Under the pieces are notes generated by a model. It had not been told where the DNA came from and ran no database searches. It saw only the letters and a program-made list of their open reading frames with translations. The position numbers and the translations under genes were made by a program. A DNA stretch of 64,000 nucleotides from Saprospiraceae bacterium UBA6168 (GTDB lineage: Bacteria; Bacteroidota; Bacteroidia; Chitinophagales; Saprospiraceae): positions 40,200 through 104,199 of the forward strand of contig DIUC01000099.1 of the NCBI GenBank assembly GCA_002435785.1, given 5' to 3'. This document shows, in pieces, positions 1-8,931 of this stretch; the stretch's first letter is position 1; the number at the start of each line of letters is the position of its first letter.

Positions 1-671
1 ATTTGATTGTCAATGACATACAAGCAGGCGATGTCATCGTTGGCCTCGCCAGCCACGGGCAGGCAAGCTATGAAACCGAATACAATGGAGGCATGGGCAG
101 CAATGGCTTGACCAGCGCCCGCCACGATGTTTTCTCCAAAATTTATGCAGAAAAATACCCCGACAGCTTCGACCCGAACACACCCGCCGAGGTGGTTTAC
201 ACCGGGTCGAAAAAGCTGACGGATACAATTGTAATCGGGGGCAATACCATCCCCATCGGCAAGCTGGTGCTATCCCCTACCCGCACCTACCTACCTGTCA
301 TCAAGCGGGTACTCGACGAGTTCAGTGGTGAGCGGCGACAGCGCATTCACGGCCTTGTCCATTGCTCCGGCGGCGGCCAAACGAAGGTGAAGCATTTCCT
401 GAAAAACAAGCGGGTGGTGAAGGACAAGCTGATGGCCATTCCACCGCTCTTCGAACTTATTCAGCAAGAGTCAGGCACGAATTGGCGGGAGATGTACCAA
501 GTATTCAACATGGGGCAGCGGTTGGAGTTTTATGTGGGGGAAAAGGATGCACAGGCCATCATTGACATCGCCCGTTCGTTCCATATTGAGGCCCAGGTGG
601 TTGGTTATGTGGAAGAAATGGAGGGTGAGCAGATACGGGTGGAGAGCGAATTTGGGGTTTTTGAGTATTAA
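1..671 (+). CDS. purM: Phosphoribosylformylglycinamidine cyclo-ligase (AIR synthase), C-terminal part
   Basis: Fifth step of de novo purine synthesis: ATP-dependent ring closure of FGAM to AIR in the cytoplasm. The frame is open to the left window edge, so only about the last 222 residues are visible and the true start lies outside. What is seen fits the C-terminal half of PurM: a G-D-V-I-V-G-L-A-S strand, then the N-G-L-T-S-A-R-H motif, and near the C-terminus the G-Q-R-L-E segment. The G-L-V-H-C-S-G-G-G-Q motif is the PurM/PurL-type glycine-rich loop. It stops 71 nt before the next gene on the same strand. The TTG at position 3 is an internal codon, not a start. The identification is secure; the N-terminal domain cannot be judged. 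Confidence 0.9.
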   Translation, partial: LIVNDIQAGDVIVGLASHGQASYETEYNGGMGSNGLTSARHDVFSKIYAEKYPDSFDPNTPAEVVYTGSKKLTDTIVIGGNTIPIGKLVLSPTRTYLPVIKRVLDEFSGERRQRIHGLVHCSGGGQTKVKHFLKNKRVVKDKLMAIPPLFELIQQESGTNWREMYQVFNMGQRLEFYVGEKDAQAIIDIARSFHIEAQVVGYVEEMEGEQIRVESEFGVFEY

Positions 672-742
672 CCTGGCGTGGCTTTTTAAGTGAATTGCGT
701 TACTTGGTTTTTCTCCCTTTTCTTCACCTAAGTCAATCCAAA

Positions 743-1786
743 ATGCGCAATTTCCTAATGCTTTTCGCAATCGCTTTGCTGCCATTTTTGGCAACAGCCC
801 AACTGAACGAACTTCTGAAAGACCCCAACATTACCTGGGCAGCCACCTTCGAGTCGGAGCATGACTTCCGGCTTTCCTCCAATCACGAGCCTGGCGCCTT
901 CCAGCTCCTGAAAGTCAGCAACCCTGATAACGGGTGTGCCAATTTCGTCCATGACAACTGGCTGGCACACTGGATTTTGAAAGAAATGATAGCGGGCCGG
1001 TATAAGGCTTACCAAGACCCAGGGCTTTCGATTTTGGTCACCCACACCACCTTGGTGAACAAGGTGTCCACCATTGACACAGTCATCACTTTCGACCCCA
1101 ACTCCTACGAAGAACGAATCCAGGTCATCCGAAATGACATTAACCCAGATGACATTCCTGCCTTCCGTGCGCAGCAGGTCATCTACTATGACAAAAAATC
1201 GGGGAACTTTAAAACTCAACTGCTGGCTTTGGCACCAATGGTTAGCCTCACCAACCCAAGTGGGGTGGTAGTTGGAAAAATGCCATTGGCTTGGCTGGCG
1301 ATGGAAGGCAGTACCGCCACGAGCCTTAACCTGCAAAACCCGGACATCACTTGGGCCGCCTTGTTGAACGACAAGGCGAACAACCTTGAAATCGGCAAAC
1401 TTAAAGTGGTAAAGGATGAATGGAAGACGAGTATTGCGCAGCAGCTTTTTGTGGAAGCCAAGAACACTAAGCACCAAGTGGAAAGCTCAAAGGGTTTTGG
1501 TTGTGGAAAATTGCTCTCCAAAAAGGACATTGAGAACATCCATAACGCTATTGACACCGTTATCACCTTCGACCCCGTAACGCTTGTAGAAACCATGCAG
1601 GTCATAAAAAACGAGTTCAATCCTGCTGAGTTGAGGAAGGTGAGGCTGGTTCAGGAGTGGTATTTCGACGACCGGAAGAAAGTTTTGGTCACCAAGCTAA
1701 AGGCCGTGGCCCCACTCATGGAAGACTTCAACGAAAGCCGAAATACAAAACAGAATGCTTGGCCAATGTACTTCATCCGTTTTTGA
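743..1786 (+). CDS. Secreted protein with two GldN/PorN-like repeats
   Basis: 347 aa with a Sec signal peptide (MRNFLMLFAIALLPFLATAQ). ATG 743 is preferred over the upstream TTG at 695 because the signal peptide starts there. The protein is an internal duplication: N-I-T-W-A-A near residue 28 recurs as D-I-T-W-A-A near 200, and T-V-I-T-F-D-P near 112 recurs near 271. Each T-V-I-T-F-D-P is followed by V-I-(R/K)-N-(D/E), a Y-(Y/F)-D-(K/D) segment and an L-(L/K)-A-(L/V)-A-P strand. That order resembles GldN/PorN, a periplasmic ring subunit of the T9SS, where the pattern occurs once. Inference: a GldN-like paralogue, plausibly linked to the T9SS genes just downstream. It is not the canonical gldN locus, since gldK, gldL and gldM are absent. 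Confidence 0.6.
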   Translation: MRNFLMLFAIALLPFLATAQLNELLKDPNITWAATFESEHDFRLSSNHEPGAFQLLKVSNPDNGCANFVHDNWLAHWILKEMIAGRYKAYQDPGLSILVTHTTLVNKVSTIDTVITFDPNSYEERIQVIRNDINPDDIPAFRAQQVIYYDKKSGNFKTQLLALAPMVSLTNPSGVVVGKMPLAWLAMEGSTATSLNLQNPDITWAALLNDKANNLEIGKLKVVKDEWKTSIAQQLFVEAKNTKHQVESSKGFGCGKLLSKKDIENIHNAIDTVITFDPVTLVETMQVIKNEFNPAELRKVRLVQEWYFDDRKKVLVTKLKAVAPLMEDFNESRNTKQNAWPMYFIRF

Positions 1787-1807
1787 TAGAAAAAATGAAC
1801 ACTGTAT

Positions 1808-1850
1808 AGCCCTGCTTGGATACCCCAACCGAGCAGGGCTTTTCTTTTTT
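1808..1850 (+). terminator. Intrinsic terminator after the GldN-like gene
   Basis: Perfect 9-bp stem AGCCCTGCT (1808-1816) with AGCAGGGCT (1832-1840), a 15-nt loop and a T-rich tail TTTCTTTTTT. It begins 21 nt after the stop codon. Confidence 0.85.
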
Positions 1851-2126
1851 GGTACAATTCATATTAAAATAAAACGCCAATCTGGCACAGTTTTCGTTTA
1901 TCGCAATTATATCTAATCTGACAATGGCGACAAGCATTCTGCCACCGAAAGAATAGACGAAAGGACCTTACCAAAAACAGCATTTTCCAGCGAACACTAA
2001 ATTTTCTTCGGTAAAAACCACTTCCTGCTCCAAGTTGGAACTTACCTCCATTGCGCCCCGGCGCACAGGCAGTGGTTTGCCTTCGGTTTTGCATGATAAT
2101 TTTTCGGAAACAAAAACAGTAGTTCC
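1851..2126. other. Intergenic stretch before the type-B adhesin gene
   Basis: No credible reading frame. It contains CGCCAATCTGGCA at 1875-1887, whose exact reverse complement occurs at 4207-4219 upstream of the PorP gene; each copy has an internal GCCA/TGGC dyad. A clear TAnnTTTG promoter was not found; TAATTTTT near 2097 is only a partial match. Confidence 0.4.
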
Positions 2127-4157
2127 ATGAATTGGATGAATCGTCAGTTGTTCGTACTCGCTTTTATTTTTGCGGTTGTTGGCCTTCGGGCGAACGGAAT
2201 CTTCCCAGTGGACACCCTTCGTGCCTACTCGCTGGACTGCCAGTCCGCCAGTGTCTGCCTGCCCATCCCGGCAGCGGATTTTTCCCATTTCATCGTTTTC
2301 CAGAATGGAAGCCCCTACGCTTCGAGCGTTTCAGGCTGCGATTTTGACACCACCATCACCTATAGTTATAACACCTTGCTGGGATTTGGGAACATGGGCC
2401 CCTACCACTTGGATGCTTGGTCTGTAAACGGCCAAGCCCACAACGGGATGTTCATGAACATCAATGCCCTCGTGGCCATGCTCAACCAGTGGGACCCCAT
2501 GGGCGGCTGGAGCCATGACCCAAGTACCTTGAGCATCAAAGGTGGCGCATCGGGCAGCAACTATTCCGACATGGGCATAACAGTGATGGCCAATTCCACC
2601 CAATCCATTATTGGGCTGAACTTTGGGCTGCTGCCGCAAGGCTCCACCATGCAGTTCCCGCTGGGCATGAACTCCATCATTGCCATAGACATGACCACCA
2701 ACTTGAAGGATACCCTGATGGTCATGGTGGAATGCCTGGTGCTTCCACCGCCCACCTATTTTTACGACACTATTCCAGCGGACAGCCTTCCTTATGTGCT
2801 GTGCCTGAACAATTTCAACTTCTTTGGAGCACCAGTCTCTATCCAAAATATTTGCCCGGACGAGAGCGGCGAGTATTTGAGTTTTTACCTCGATGAAAAC
2901 AATTACTGTGTAAAGTACCAAGGGTTGAAATGCGGTGGAACGGAACAAGCCTGCATTGTGGTATGCGACAACAACGGCATGTGCGATACGACTTACCTGA
3001 TCATCACGGTGGATGGTTCTTTGTGTGAAACCGATAGCCGAAAGGTCGTGGACACCCTGATCATCAACTTCGGTAGCATTTATTGCCTCGATTTGGGCAA
3101 CGTGCCGGGCACAGTCGTTTCCATCGAAAACATCTGCGAGGACGAAAGTGGCGAGAGCGTGGATTTCGAGTTTGACCCCGTAACGAACTGTGTAACCTAC
3201 ACTGGATTTGCCCCTGGCCTCGACCAAGCATGCTTCCTCATTACCGACGACTACGGAAACACGGACACCACCACCATTTGCGTCTATGTCCGCCTACCGG
3301 AGACTGGTACAATTATTGACACCATCGTGTTGGGTTCTAACGAAATCTATTGCATTGACACAACTGAATTGGCGGGCAACATTGTAAGCATTACAAATAT
3401 TTGCCCTGATTTTTCCGGCGATGATGTGGAGTTTACAGTTAACAATGTATCTTTATGCGTCGTTGCGAATGGCATTGCCATCGGCACCGATTCGGCCTGT
3501 ATCGTCATCTGTGATAACTACGGCGTTTGCGACACAACTTATGTTTTCATTACCGTAGTACCGGACACCGGCAACCCATGCGCTAATTCCCTTCCCCCCG
3601 ATGCCGTTGACGATTCGGCAACTGCACTTTTGAACACCCCCGTTAATATTGACATCTTGGCGAATGACACCCTCGGCAATTGTCTCCCCGTACAACTGAC
3701 CATCCTGGCCCCAAGCACGGGCGGGATTGGCCCGAACCACGGACTGACAGTGATGAACCCGAACCAAACGGTTGACTACATCCCGAACCAGGACTTCTGT
3801 GGGCTTGATACCTTTCAGTACACGCTCTGCAATCCGGTTGGCTGTGATACCGCAACCGTTGTCATCAGTGTAGCCTGTTCGGTTGACATTGATGCCATCA
3901 TCATTTACAATGGCTTTTCGCCAAACAATGACGGCTCAAACGAGGTGTTCAAGATATTGAACATCGAAAAATACCCAGAGAACAACGTGACTGTTTACAA
4001 CCGTTGGGGAACCTTGGTTTTCACAGAGGATGGATACAAAAACACTTGGAAAGGAACTTTCAAGAGCGTTGACCTGCCGGATGGCACCTATTTTTACAGA
4101 ATAGACCTCGGCGACAACCTCAAAAAATACAATGGATTCTTGCAAATTCAACGCTAA
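2127..4157 (+). CDS. T9SS type-B sorted surface protein (gliding motility-associated C-terminal domain)
   Basis: 676 aa. Signal peptide at residues 1-22, then a unique N-terminal region. Three repeats of about 85 residues follow (roughly 210-290, 300-390, 395-475), each with an I-x-N-I-C-x-(D/E)-x-S-G core, two cysteines, and an A-C-(I/F)-(V/L)-(V/I)-x-D-(N/D) strand. Next is a cadherin-like/Big_9-type domain (D-D-S-A...N-D-T-L-G-N). The last ~85 residues are the gliding-motility C-terminal domain: G-F-S-P-N-N-D-G, V-Y-N-R-W-G, and L-P-D-G-T-Y-F-Y-R-I. This tail marks export by the T9SS and surface attachment. PorP/SprF and PorE-like genes follow directly, the usual partners of SprB-type cargo, so this is probably their dedicated substrate. 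Ligand unknown. Confidence 0.9.
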   Translation: MNWMNRQLFVLAFIFAVVGLRANGIFPVDTLRAYSLDCQSASVCLPIPAADFSHFIVFQNGSPYASSVSGCDFDTTITYSYNTLLGFGNMGPYHLDAWSVNGQAHNGMFMNINALVAMLNQWDPMGGWSHDPSTLSIKGGASGSNYSDMGITVMANSTQSIIGLNFGLLPQGSTMQFPLGMNSIIAIDMTTNLKDTLMVMVECLVLPPPTYFYDTIPADSLPYVLCLNNFNFFGAPVSIQNICPDESGEYLSFYLDENNYCVKYQGLKCGGTEQACIVVCDNNGMCDTTYLIITVDGSLCETDSRKVVDTLIINFGSIYCLDLGNVPGTVVSIENICEDESGESVDFEFDPVTNCVTYTGFAPGLDQACFLITDDYGNTDTTTICVYVRLPETGTIIDTIVLGSNEIYCIDTTELAGNIVSITNICPDFSGDDVEFTVNNVSLCVVANGIAIGTDSACIVICDNYGVCDTTYVFITVVPDTGNPCANSLPPDAVDDSATALLNTPVNIDILANDTLGNCLPVQLTILAPSTGGIGPNHGLTVMNPNQTVDYIPNQDFCGLDTFQYTLCNPVGCDTATVVISVACSVDIDAIIIYNGFSPNNDGSNEVFKILNIEKYPENNVTVYNRWGTLVFTEDGYKNTWKGTFKSVDLPDGTYFYRIDLGDNLKKYNGFLQIQR

Positions 4158-4298
4158 ATTCAATCAAGTAAAATTCACAGTTTCCATACTGCAAAGGTTG
4201 TTGAATTGCCAGATTGGCGCCAAAACAACCCAACAATAACAACAATTTCGACCATTTTCAACGTAACCATTCAAAGCAGAATTTTTCAAAATTCCATC

Positions 4299-5309
4299 AT
4301 GATGAAAAAATCATTGACCTTGTTCACGTTCGTGCTGTTCCTTGGAAAAATGGCTTTCGCCCAGCAAGAACCCATGTTCACCAAGTACATGTTCAACAGC
4401 TTGGTCTTCAACCCTGGCTATGCTGGCTCCAAGGAATACCTGTCCCTCGGCTTGTTGCACCGCTCACAGTGGGTGGAGATTGACGGCGCTCCCATTACGC
4501 AGTCGCTAACTGCGCACACGCCGCTCCGCAACCAGCGGGTAGGGGTGGGCCTCAGCGTCGTGAACGACATCATCGGCCCAACCCGCACCACGGGCGCCAA
4601 CCTCTCCTACGCCTACCGCATCCCGATGGGCAAGTACAAGTTGAGCATCGGCCTACAAGGAGGCGTCGAAAACTACACCGCCAATTGGAGTGACTTGGTC
4701 ATTGACGATACCCAAGACCCAGTCTTCGCCGACAACGTCAACTTGTTGCTGCCAAACTTTGGAATGGGCCTGTACTTCTACGGCGAAAAATTTTACGTCG
4801 GTGCTTCAAGCCCTCACTTGGTGGAGTACGACCTCAGCAAAAGCAATAACGGCGGCACTGATATTTATGCCCGCAAAGTGCGCCACTTCTTTTTCACCAC
4901 GGGGGCAGCCATTCCGCTCAGGGGCGATGCACTTGTTTTCAAGCCGTCTTTCCTTTGGAAAAACGTAGGCGCAGACAAGCAGCTCTCCAAGAATGAGCCG
5001 TTCAAGAACATCGGCGCACCCAACGAGTTTGACATTGACCTGTCCTTGTTGTTTCAGCAAACGCTGTGGGTAGGGGTATCGCTCCGCTCGGCCTTCTCGG
5101 TGAAACCGCTTGAAAATCCAGCCCGCAGTTCCGTGGAATCCGGCGATGTTTGGGTTTCGTATTTGCTGAAAAACGGCCTTCGCATCGGGGCGGCTTACGA
5201 TTATCCGCTCACCGACCTCAACAAAGTGACCTCCGGCGCTTTTGAGCTGATGATTGGTTACGAATTTGACTTTAGGGAAAACAGAGTTATCACACCACGA
5301 TATTTTTAA
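4299..5309 (+). CDS. PorP/SprF family T9SS outer-membrane protein
   Basis: 336 aa outer-membrane beta-barrel protein of the PorP/SprF family. These proteins pair with type-B sorted cargo and help secrete or anchor it. The start at the ATG-ATG pair 4299/4302 gives a clean signal peptide ending A-F-A-Q; an upstream GTG-type extension from 4206 lacks one. Family hallmarks are visible: Q-Q-E-P-M-F-T-K-Y-M-F-N near the N-terminus, N-P-G-Y-A-G-S, R-S-Q-W and G-A-P-I-T-Q, then alternating barrel strands ending in E-F-D-F. It lies 141 nt after the adhesin gene and 100 nt before the PorE-like gene. Confidence 0.9.
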   Translation: MMKKSLTLFTFVLFLGKMAFAQQEPMFTKYMFNSLVFNPGYAGSKEYLSLGLLHRSQWVEIDGAPITQSLTAHTPLRNQRVGVGLSVVNDIIGPTRTTGANLSYAYRIPMGKYKLSIGLQGGVENYTANWSDLVIDDTQDPVFADNVNLLLPNFGMGLYFYGEKFYVGASSPHLVEYDLSKSNNGGTDIYARKVRHFFFTTGAAIPLRGDALVFKPSFLWKNVGADKQLSKNEPFKNIGAPNEFDIDLSLLFQQTLWVGVSLRSAFSVKPLENPARSSVESGDVWVSYLLKNGLRIGAAYDYPLTDLNKVTSGAFELMIGYEFDFRENRVITPRYF

Positions 5310-5409
5310 GGACTTGAGAGTTTAGGGTTTGAGAGTTTGAGGCACCCACGCATCAAGCCCTCTAATCCTTAAACGCTCAATCTCTCAATCTCTTCATAAA
5401 AAGATAGCC
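5310..5409 (+). repeat. Heptamer-phased imperfect palindrome between porP-like and porE-like genes
   Basis: The left arm 5314-5342 is built from TTGAGAG/TTTAGGG-like units. The right arm 5357-5393 is built from the complementary CTCAATC/CTCTAAT units. Units repeat every 7-8 nt and the arms are only partly complementary. It fills almost the whole intergenic gap and lacks a T-tract. Confidence 0.6.
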
Positions 5410-7947
5410 ATGCGAAATATTCTGACCCCCGTGTTCATCCTCTTTTTTGCCCTTGGGGCAATGGCACAGGCAGGTAAACTTAAGACTGCACAGCAAAAAA
5501 TGGACAACCTCGACTATATTGGGGCCATTGAGTTGTACAACCAGATTTTGGAAAAAAGCGACGACGCCAAGGCCAAAATCAACCTCGCCGAGGCATACCG
5601 CAAAATCAACGACACCCCCAACGCCGAGTTTTGGTATGGACAAGTGGTGCGCCTGCCCCAGTCGGAGCCTATCCACAAGCTGTACTACGGCATGATGCTC
5701 CAGCGCAACGGCAAATGCGACGTGGCCAGGGAATGGTTCCAGCAGTTCGTTGACCTCGCACCAGACGACCAGCGGGGGCAGTACCTCCTCAACGCTTGCG
5801 ACTACGAAAGCGAACTGATGACCAAGAGCGTGTCCAGCTACGAAATTAAAAACTGCGACTTCAACTCCGCTTCCGATGATTTCAGTCCATTTTTCTATAA
5901 AAACGGCTTGGTGTTTTCCTCGGAGCGTGACACCAATCCCATCATCCGCCGTACGCACAACTGGACGGGCAACCCCTTCCTTGAGCTGTATTATGTGGAC
6001 GCAAAACAACAGGGCAGCAAGGAAACCGGCTGTGGCAACTACACTTTCGGTCGTCCAGAGAAGTTTTCAAACGAAATCAACACCAAGTACCACGATGCTT
6101 CGGTTGCCTTTTCAAGGAACGGCGAGGAGATATTCTTTACCCGCAACAACTTCCTCGAAGGCAAAAAAGGTGCGGACGACGCTGGCATCATGCGGCTCAA
6201 AATCTTCTATGCCCGCAGCGAGGGCGAGGGAAAATGGGGCCAACTCCAAAGCCTTCCGTTCAACTCCAACGAGTACTCAGTGGCGCACCCGGCACTGTCC
6301 AACGATGGCACCAAGCTCTATTTCGCATCGGACATGCCCGGTGGCTTTGGCGGCATGGACCTCTACGTTTCCGACAAGGAAAGCGGACGCTGGGGACCTC
6401 CGATGAACCTCGGCCCAGAAGTGAATACGGAAGGCCACGAGATTTTCCCTTATGTAGCGCCTGACAGCAAGCTCTACTTTGCCTCTGATGGCCACGTGGG
6501 CTTGGGCGGCCTTGACATTTACTACACCAGTTATAAGGAGGCAGGCGTTTGGAGTTCACCGGAAAACATCGGCTACCCCATCAATACTGTTTCCGACGAT
6601 TTCAGTATCGTTTTCAACGAAGAAGGCACTTGTGGCTTTCTCGCCTCCGACCGGGAAGGCGGCGTTGGCCACGACGATATTTACAGTTTCAAAAAGACGG
6701 CACTCTCCGTGGAGGTGCTTGTTTTTGATGAAAAAACAGAAGCGCCGCTCGAAGGTGCTGTCGTATATGTTGCCTGCAAACAAGATTCCATGGTCACCAA
6801 TGCCGAGGGCAAAGTGACCTTCGACCTCAAGCTCAACCAAACCTGCGACCTCAGCGCCAGCTTGGACACCTACCTGCCAGCCGAAGCCGAAGCCAGCACC
6901 AAGAACCTCAGCTTGACGGACAAATTGGAAGTGAAAATCCCGATGCGCCGTGCCGCCATGTTCGAGGTAGAGGGCGTGGTGTTCGATGCTTTTACCAGCT
7001 TGCCGATGGAAGGCGCCACTGTCACCCTCGAAAACGACTGCGGCCAACCGCTTGCTGCACCGTTTACCACCAGCGTAAATGGCCGCTATGCCTTCAAATT
7101 GGACATGGAGTGCTGTTACAAAATCAAGGCTACACAGTTGAACTACTTCGCCGGCATTGCTGAAAACGTATGCACTAAGGGCAAGTCAACTTCCGAAACC
7201 CTCAAGGAAAACCTCTACCTGCAGCCAACAACGCTGACGGCTGTGCCTGAGCAAAAAAATGACATTGATAGAAAAGGAAAAGGGAATAAGGGCAATCCAA
7301 CTCCAAAAAGTGAACTGGTGGACGGTGGTGAAAAATTGGAAACCCAATACACCTACTACGACAAAACCACCGATACTTGGATGGACAAGGATACCCGCTT
7401 ACCAGCGGATGGGAAATACCCAGACGGCAGGCTGTATGAAAAAGGCGTGCTAAAAGGTGGGGGTGACGGAATCATTCGCAGTCCGAAAGAACCGACCTCC
7501 GAAAACCCGGTTTTCGCCTATTTGCTGCACATCTACTATGACTTCGACCAAGCATTCATACGCACAGATGCCGAGGAGGAACTCCAGAAGCTGCACAATT
7601 TGATGCTGGAAAACCCACAGTACATCATCGAAATCGGCTCACACACCGATGCCCGTGGCTCTGGCCACTACAACCAGCGCCTCTCACAGCGTCGTGCCGA
7701 ATCAGTGGTCCGCTGGCTTTCTGATAAGGGCATCAGTAGAAGCCGCCTTGTGGCCCGTGGCTACGGCGAACAGGTGAACGTGAACGACTGCGTAAACAAC
7801 GTGCCCTGCACCGAGCGGGAACACCAGATGAACCGCCGCACGGAGTTCAAGGTCATCGGCTGCACGGATTGTGTGGACAAGGCCAAAATCGTGTCAAAGG
7901 AGAACAAGAACGTTCGGGTGGACGAGTGCAAAAACTGCCCGTTTTAA
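5410..7947 (+). CDS. PorE-like TPR / WD40-propeller / CRD / OmpA outer-membrane protein
   Basis: 845 aa with a signal peptide ending G-A-M-A-Q. Domains in order: TPR-like helices (about 20-130); a PD40/WD40-type beta-propeller (about 140-430) with blades of the form L-S-x-D-G-T-K-L-Y-F-A-S-D-x-P-G-G-x-G-G-x-D-L-Y; one or two carboxypeptidase regulatory-like domains (about 435-610); a basic linker; and an OmpA/MotB peptidoglycan-binding domain (about 700-815) with G-S-H-T-D-A-R-G and N-Q-R-L-S-Q-R-R-A. This is the architecture of PorE, which anchors the T9SS to peptidoglycan. It is encoded directly after PorP/SprF, so the three genes probably form one secretion and anchoring unit for the upstream adhesin. 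Confidence 0.88.
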   Translation: MRNILTPVFILFFALGAMAQAGKLKTAQQKMDNLDYIGAIELYNQILEKSDDAKAKINLAEAYRKINDTPNAEFWYGQVVRLPQSEPIHKLYYGMMLQRNGKCDVAREWFQQFVDLAPDDQRGQYLLNACDYESELMTKSVSSYEIKNCDFNSASDDFSPFFYKNGLVFSSERDTNPIIRRTHNWTGNPFLELYYVDAKQQGSKETGCGNYTFGRPEKFSNEINTKYHDASVAFSRNGEEIFFTRNNFLEGKKGADDAGIMRLKIFYARSEGEGKWGQLQSLPFNSNEYSVAHPALSNDGTKLYFASDMPGGFGGMDLYVSDKESGRWGPPMNLGPEVNTEGHEIFPYVAPDSKLYFASDGHVGLGGLDIYYTSYKEAGVWSSPENIGYPINTVSDDFSIVFNEEGTCGFLASDREGGVGHDDIYSFKKTALSVEVLVFDEKTEAPLEGAVVYVACKQDSMVTNAEGKVTFDLKLNQTCDLSASLDTYLPAEAEASTKNLSLTDKLEVKIPMRRAAMFEVEGVVFDAFTSLPMEGATVTLENDCGQPLAAPFTTSVNGRYAFKLDMECCYKIKATQLNYFAGIAENVCTKGKSTSETLKENLYLQPTTLTAVPEQKNDIDRKGKGNKGNPTPKSELVDGGEKLETQYTYYDKTTDTWMDKDTRLPADGKYPDGRLYEKGVLKGGGDGIIRSPKEPTSENPVFAYLLHIYYDFDQAFIRTDAEEELQKLHNLMLENPQYIIEIGSHTDARGSGHYNQRLSQRRAESVVRWLSDKGISRSRLVARGYGEQVNVNDCVNNVPCTEREHQMNRRTEFKVIGCTDCVDKAKIVSKENKNVRVDECKNCPF

Positions 7948-7948
7948 A

Positions 7949-7986
7949 AGTTCGACAGTTTGACAGTGGGCAGTTGGCAGTCAGAT
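7949..7986. repeat. Short GACAGTTT/GCAGTTG repeat array
   Basis: Starts two bases after the stop of the PorE-like gene and consists of degenerate 7-8-nt units (GACAGTTT, GACAGTGG, GCAGTTG, GCAGTCAG). The same unit family forms the larger palindrome at 14600-14720. Confidence 0.6.
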
Positions 7987-8025
7987 TCGTTCACTGATTT
8001 TCAGAAAAAATTTTGTTCGAAAAAT

Positions 8026-8057
8026 AAAAGCCCTGGGATTTGCTCTCAGGGCTTTTT
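8026..8057 (+). terminator. Intrinsic terminator downstream of the PorE-like gene
   Basis: Stem AAAAGCCCTG (8026-8035) with CAGGGCTTTT, an 11-nt loop and a run of T. It ends the T9SS block about 80 nt after the stop. Confidence 0.8.
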
Positions 8058-8119
8058 CTCTTGGGTAAAAAATGGATTTTTGCGCCGTCAACCGTTGGAC
8101 GACTACCAGTTCGGCAAGC

Positions 8120-8147
8120 CGACCACCGACCACCGTTTACCGTTAAC
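8120..8147. repeat. Four in-phase heptamers before cmk
   Basis: CGACCAC, CGACCAC, CGTTTAC, CGTTAAC at 8120, 8127, 8134 and 8141 with exact 7-nt spacing, ending ten bases before the cmk start codon. The cmk leader is therefore made largely of repeat. Confidence 0.6.
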
Positions 8148-8156
8148 CGCTTTTTT

Positions 8157-8831
8157 TTGAACAAAATCATCATCGCCATTGACGGGCATTCTTCCTGCGG
8201 GAAAAGCACATTGGCCAAGGCCCTCGGCAATGCGCTCGGCTACGCCTATATCAGCACCGGCGACATGTACCGTGCCGTTACGCTCTATTTCATTGAAAAT
8301 CAAGTGGATATAAACGACAAGTCCGCCGTGCTGGAAGCATTGAACCACATCCACCTTCATTTTGTGGCGGACGAAAACGGCAACCGCATCCACCTGAATG
8401 GGCGGGACGTTTCGGAGGAAATACGCAAGATGCACGTGGCCGAACGGGTAAGCCCGGTTGCCGTCATCTCGGAGGTGCGGCGGGAGATGGTGCGGCAACA
8501 GCAGCTCATTGGCCAACAAAAGGGCGTGGTAATGGATGGACGTGATATCGGCACGGTCGTCTTCCCAGCGGCTGAACTGAAGATTTTCCTCACTGCCGAT
8601 GTGGACGTGCGTGCCCAGCGCCGCTTTGATGAACTGACGGCCAAGGGGCAACCCGTGAATTTTGAGGAAGTAAAAAACAACCTCGCCGATCGTGACCATA
8701 TTGACTCGACCCGGGCCGATAGTCCACTCCTCAAAGCTAACGATGCCGTTGTGATTGACAACACCAGCCTGAACCACGAGCAGCAGTTGGACCTTGCGCT
8801 GGATTTGGTGCGGGAAAGAGCGGGGAATTGA
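8157..8831 (+). CDS. cmk: Cytidylate kinase
   Basis: 224 aa, the usual length of bacterial Cmk, which phosphorylates CMP and dCMP with ATP. P-loop G-H-S-S-C-G-K-S-T near residue 9, then the Y-I-S-T-G-D-M-Y-R-A motif and the D-G-R-D-I-G-T-V-V-F-P motif typical of the family. The start is chosen as TTG 8157, giving M-N-K-I-I-I-A-I-D-G; no in-frame ATG exists before the P-loop and the longer frame back to 8040 encodes a terminator and repeats. There is no Shine-Dalgarno; an eight-T tract abuts the start codon. Confidence 0.92.
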   Translation: MNKIIIAIDGHSSCGKSTLAKALGNALGYAYISTGDMYRAVTLYFIENQVDINDKSAVLEALNHIHLHFVADENGNRIHLNGRDVSEEIRKMHVAERVSPVAVISEVRREMVRQQQLIGQQKGVVMDGRDIGTVVFPAAELKIFLTADVDVRAQRRFDELTAKGQPVNFEEVKNNLADRDHIDSTRADSPLLKANDAVVIDNTSLNHEQQLDLALDLVRERAGN

Positions 8832-8866
8832 GGGATTGTGAGGTTGTGAGGATGAGAAATAACAAC

Positions 8867-8904
8867 AAAAAACCCGCCCCGGTTGCCCGGAGCGGGTTTT
8901 TATT
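8867..8904. terminator. Bidirectional terminator between cmk and the convergent type-A cargo gene
   Basis: Stem AAACCCGC with GCGGGTTT around a GC-rich loop, A-tract on one side and T-tract on the other, so it can serve both converging genes. It is preceded by a short GGATTGTGAGGTTGTGAGG repeat patch right after the cmk stop. Confidence 0.8.
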
Positions 8905-8931
8905 TTACCCAAAATCAGTGAAGAAACTGAG

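Noticed and set aside
2331..3227. 298-codon minus-strand frame opposite the type-B adhesin
   Set aside because: Shadow of a real gene; no start context or motif.
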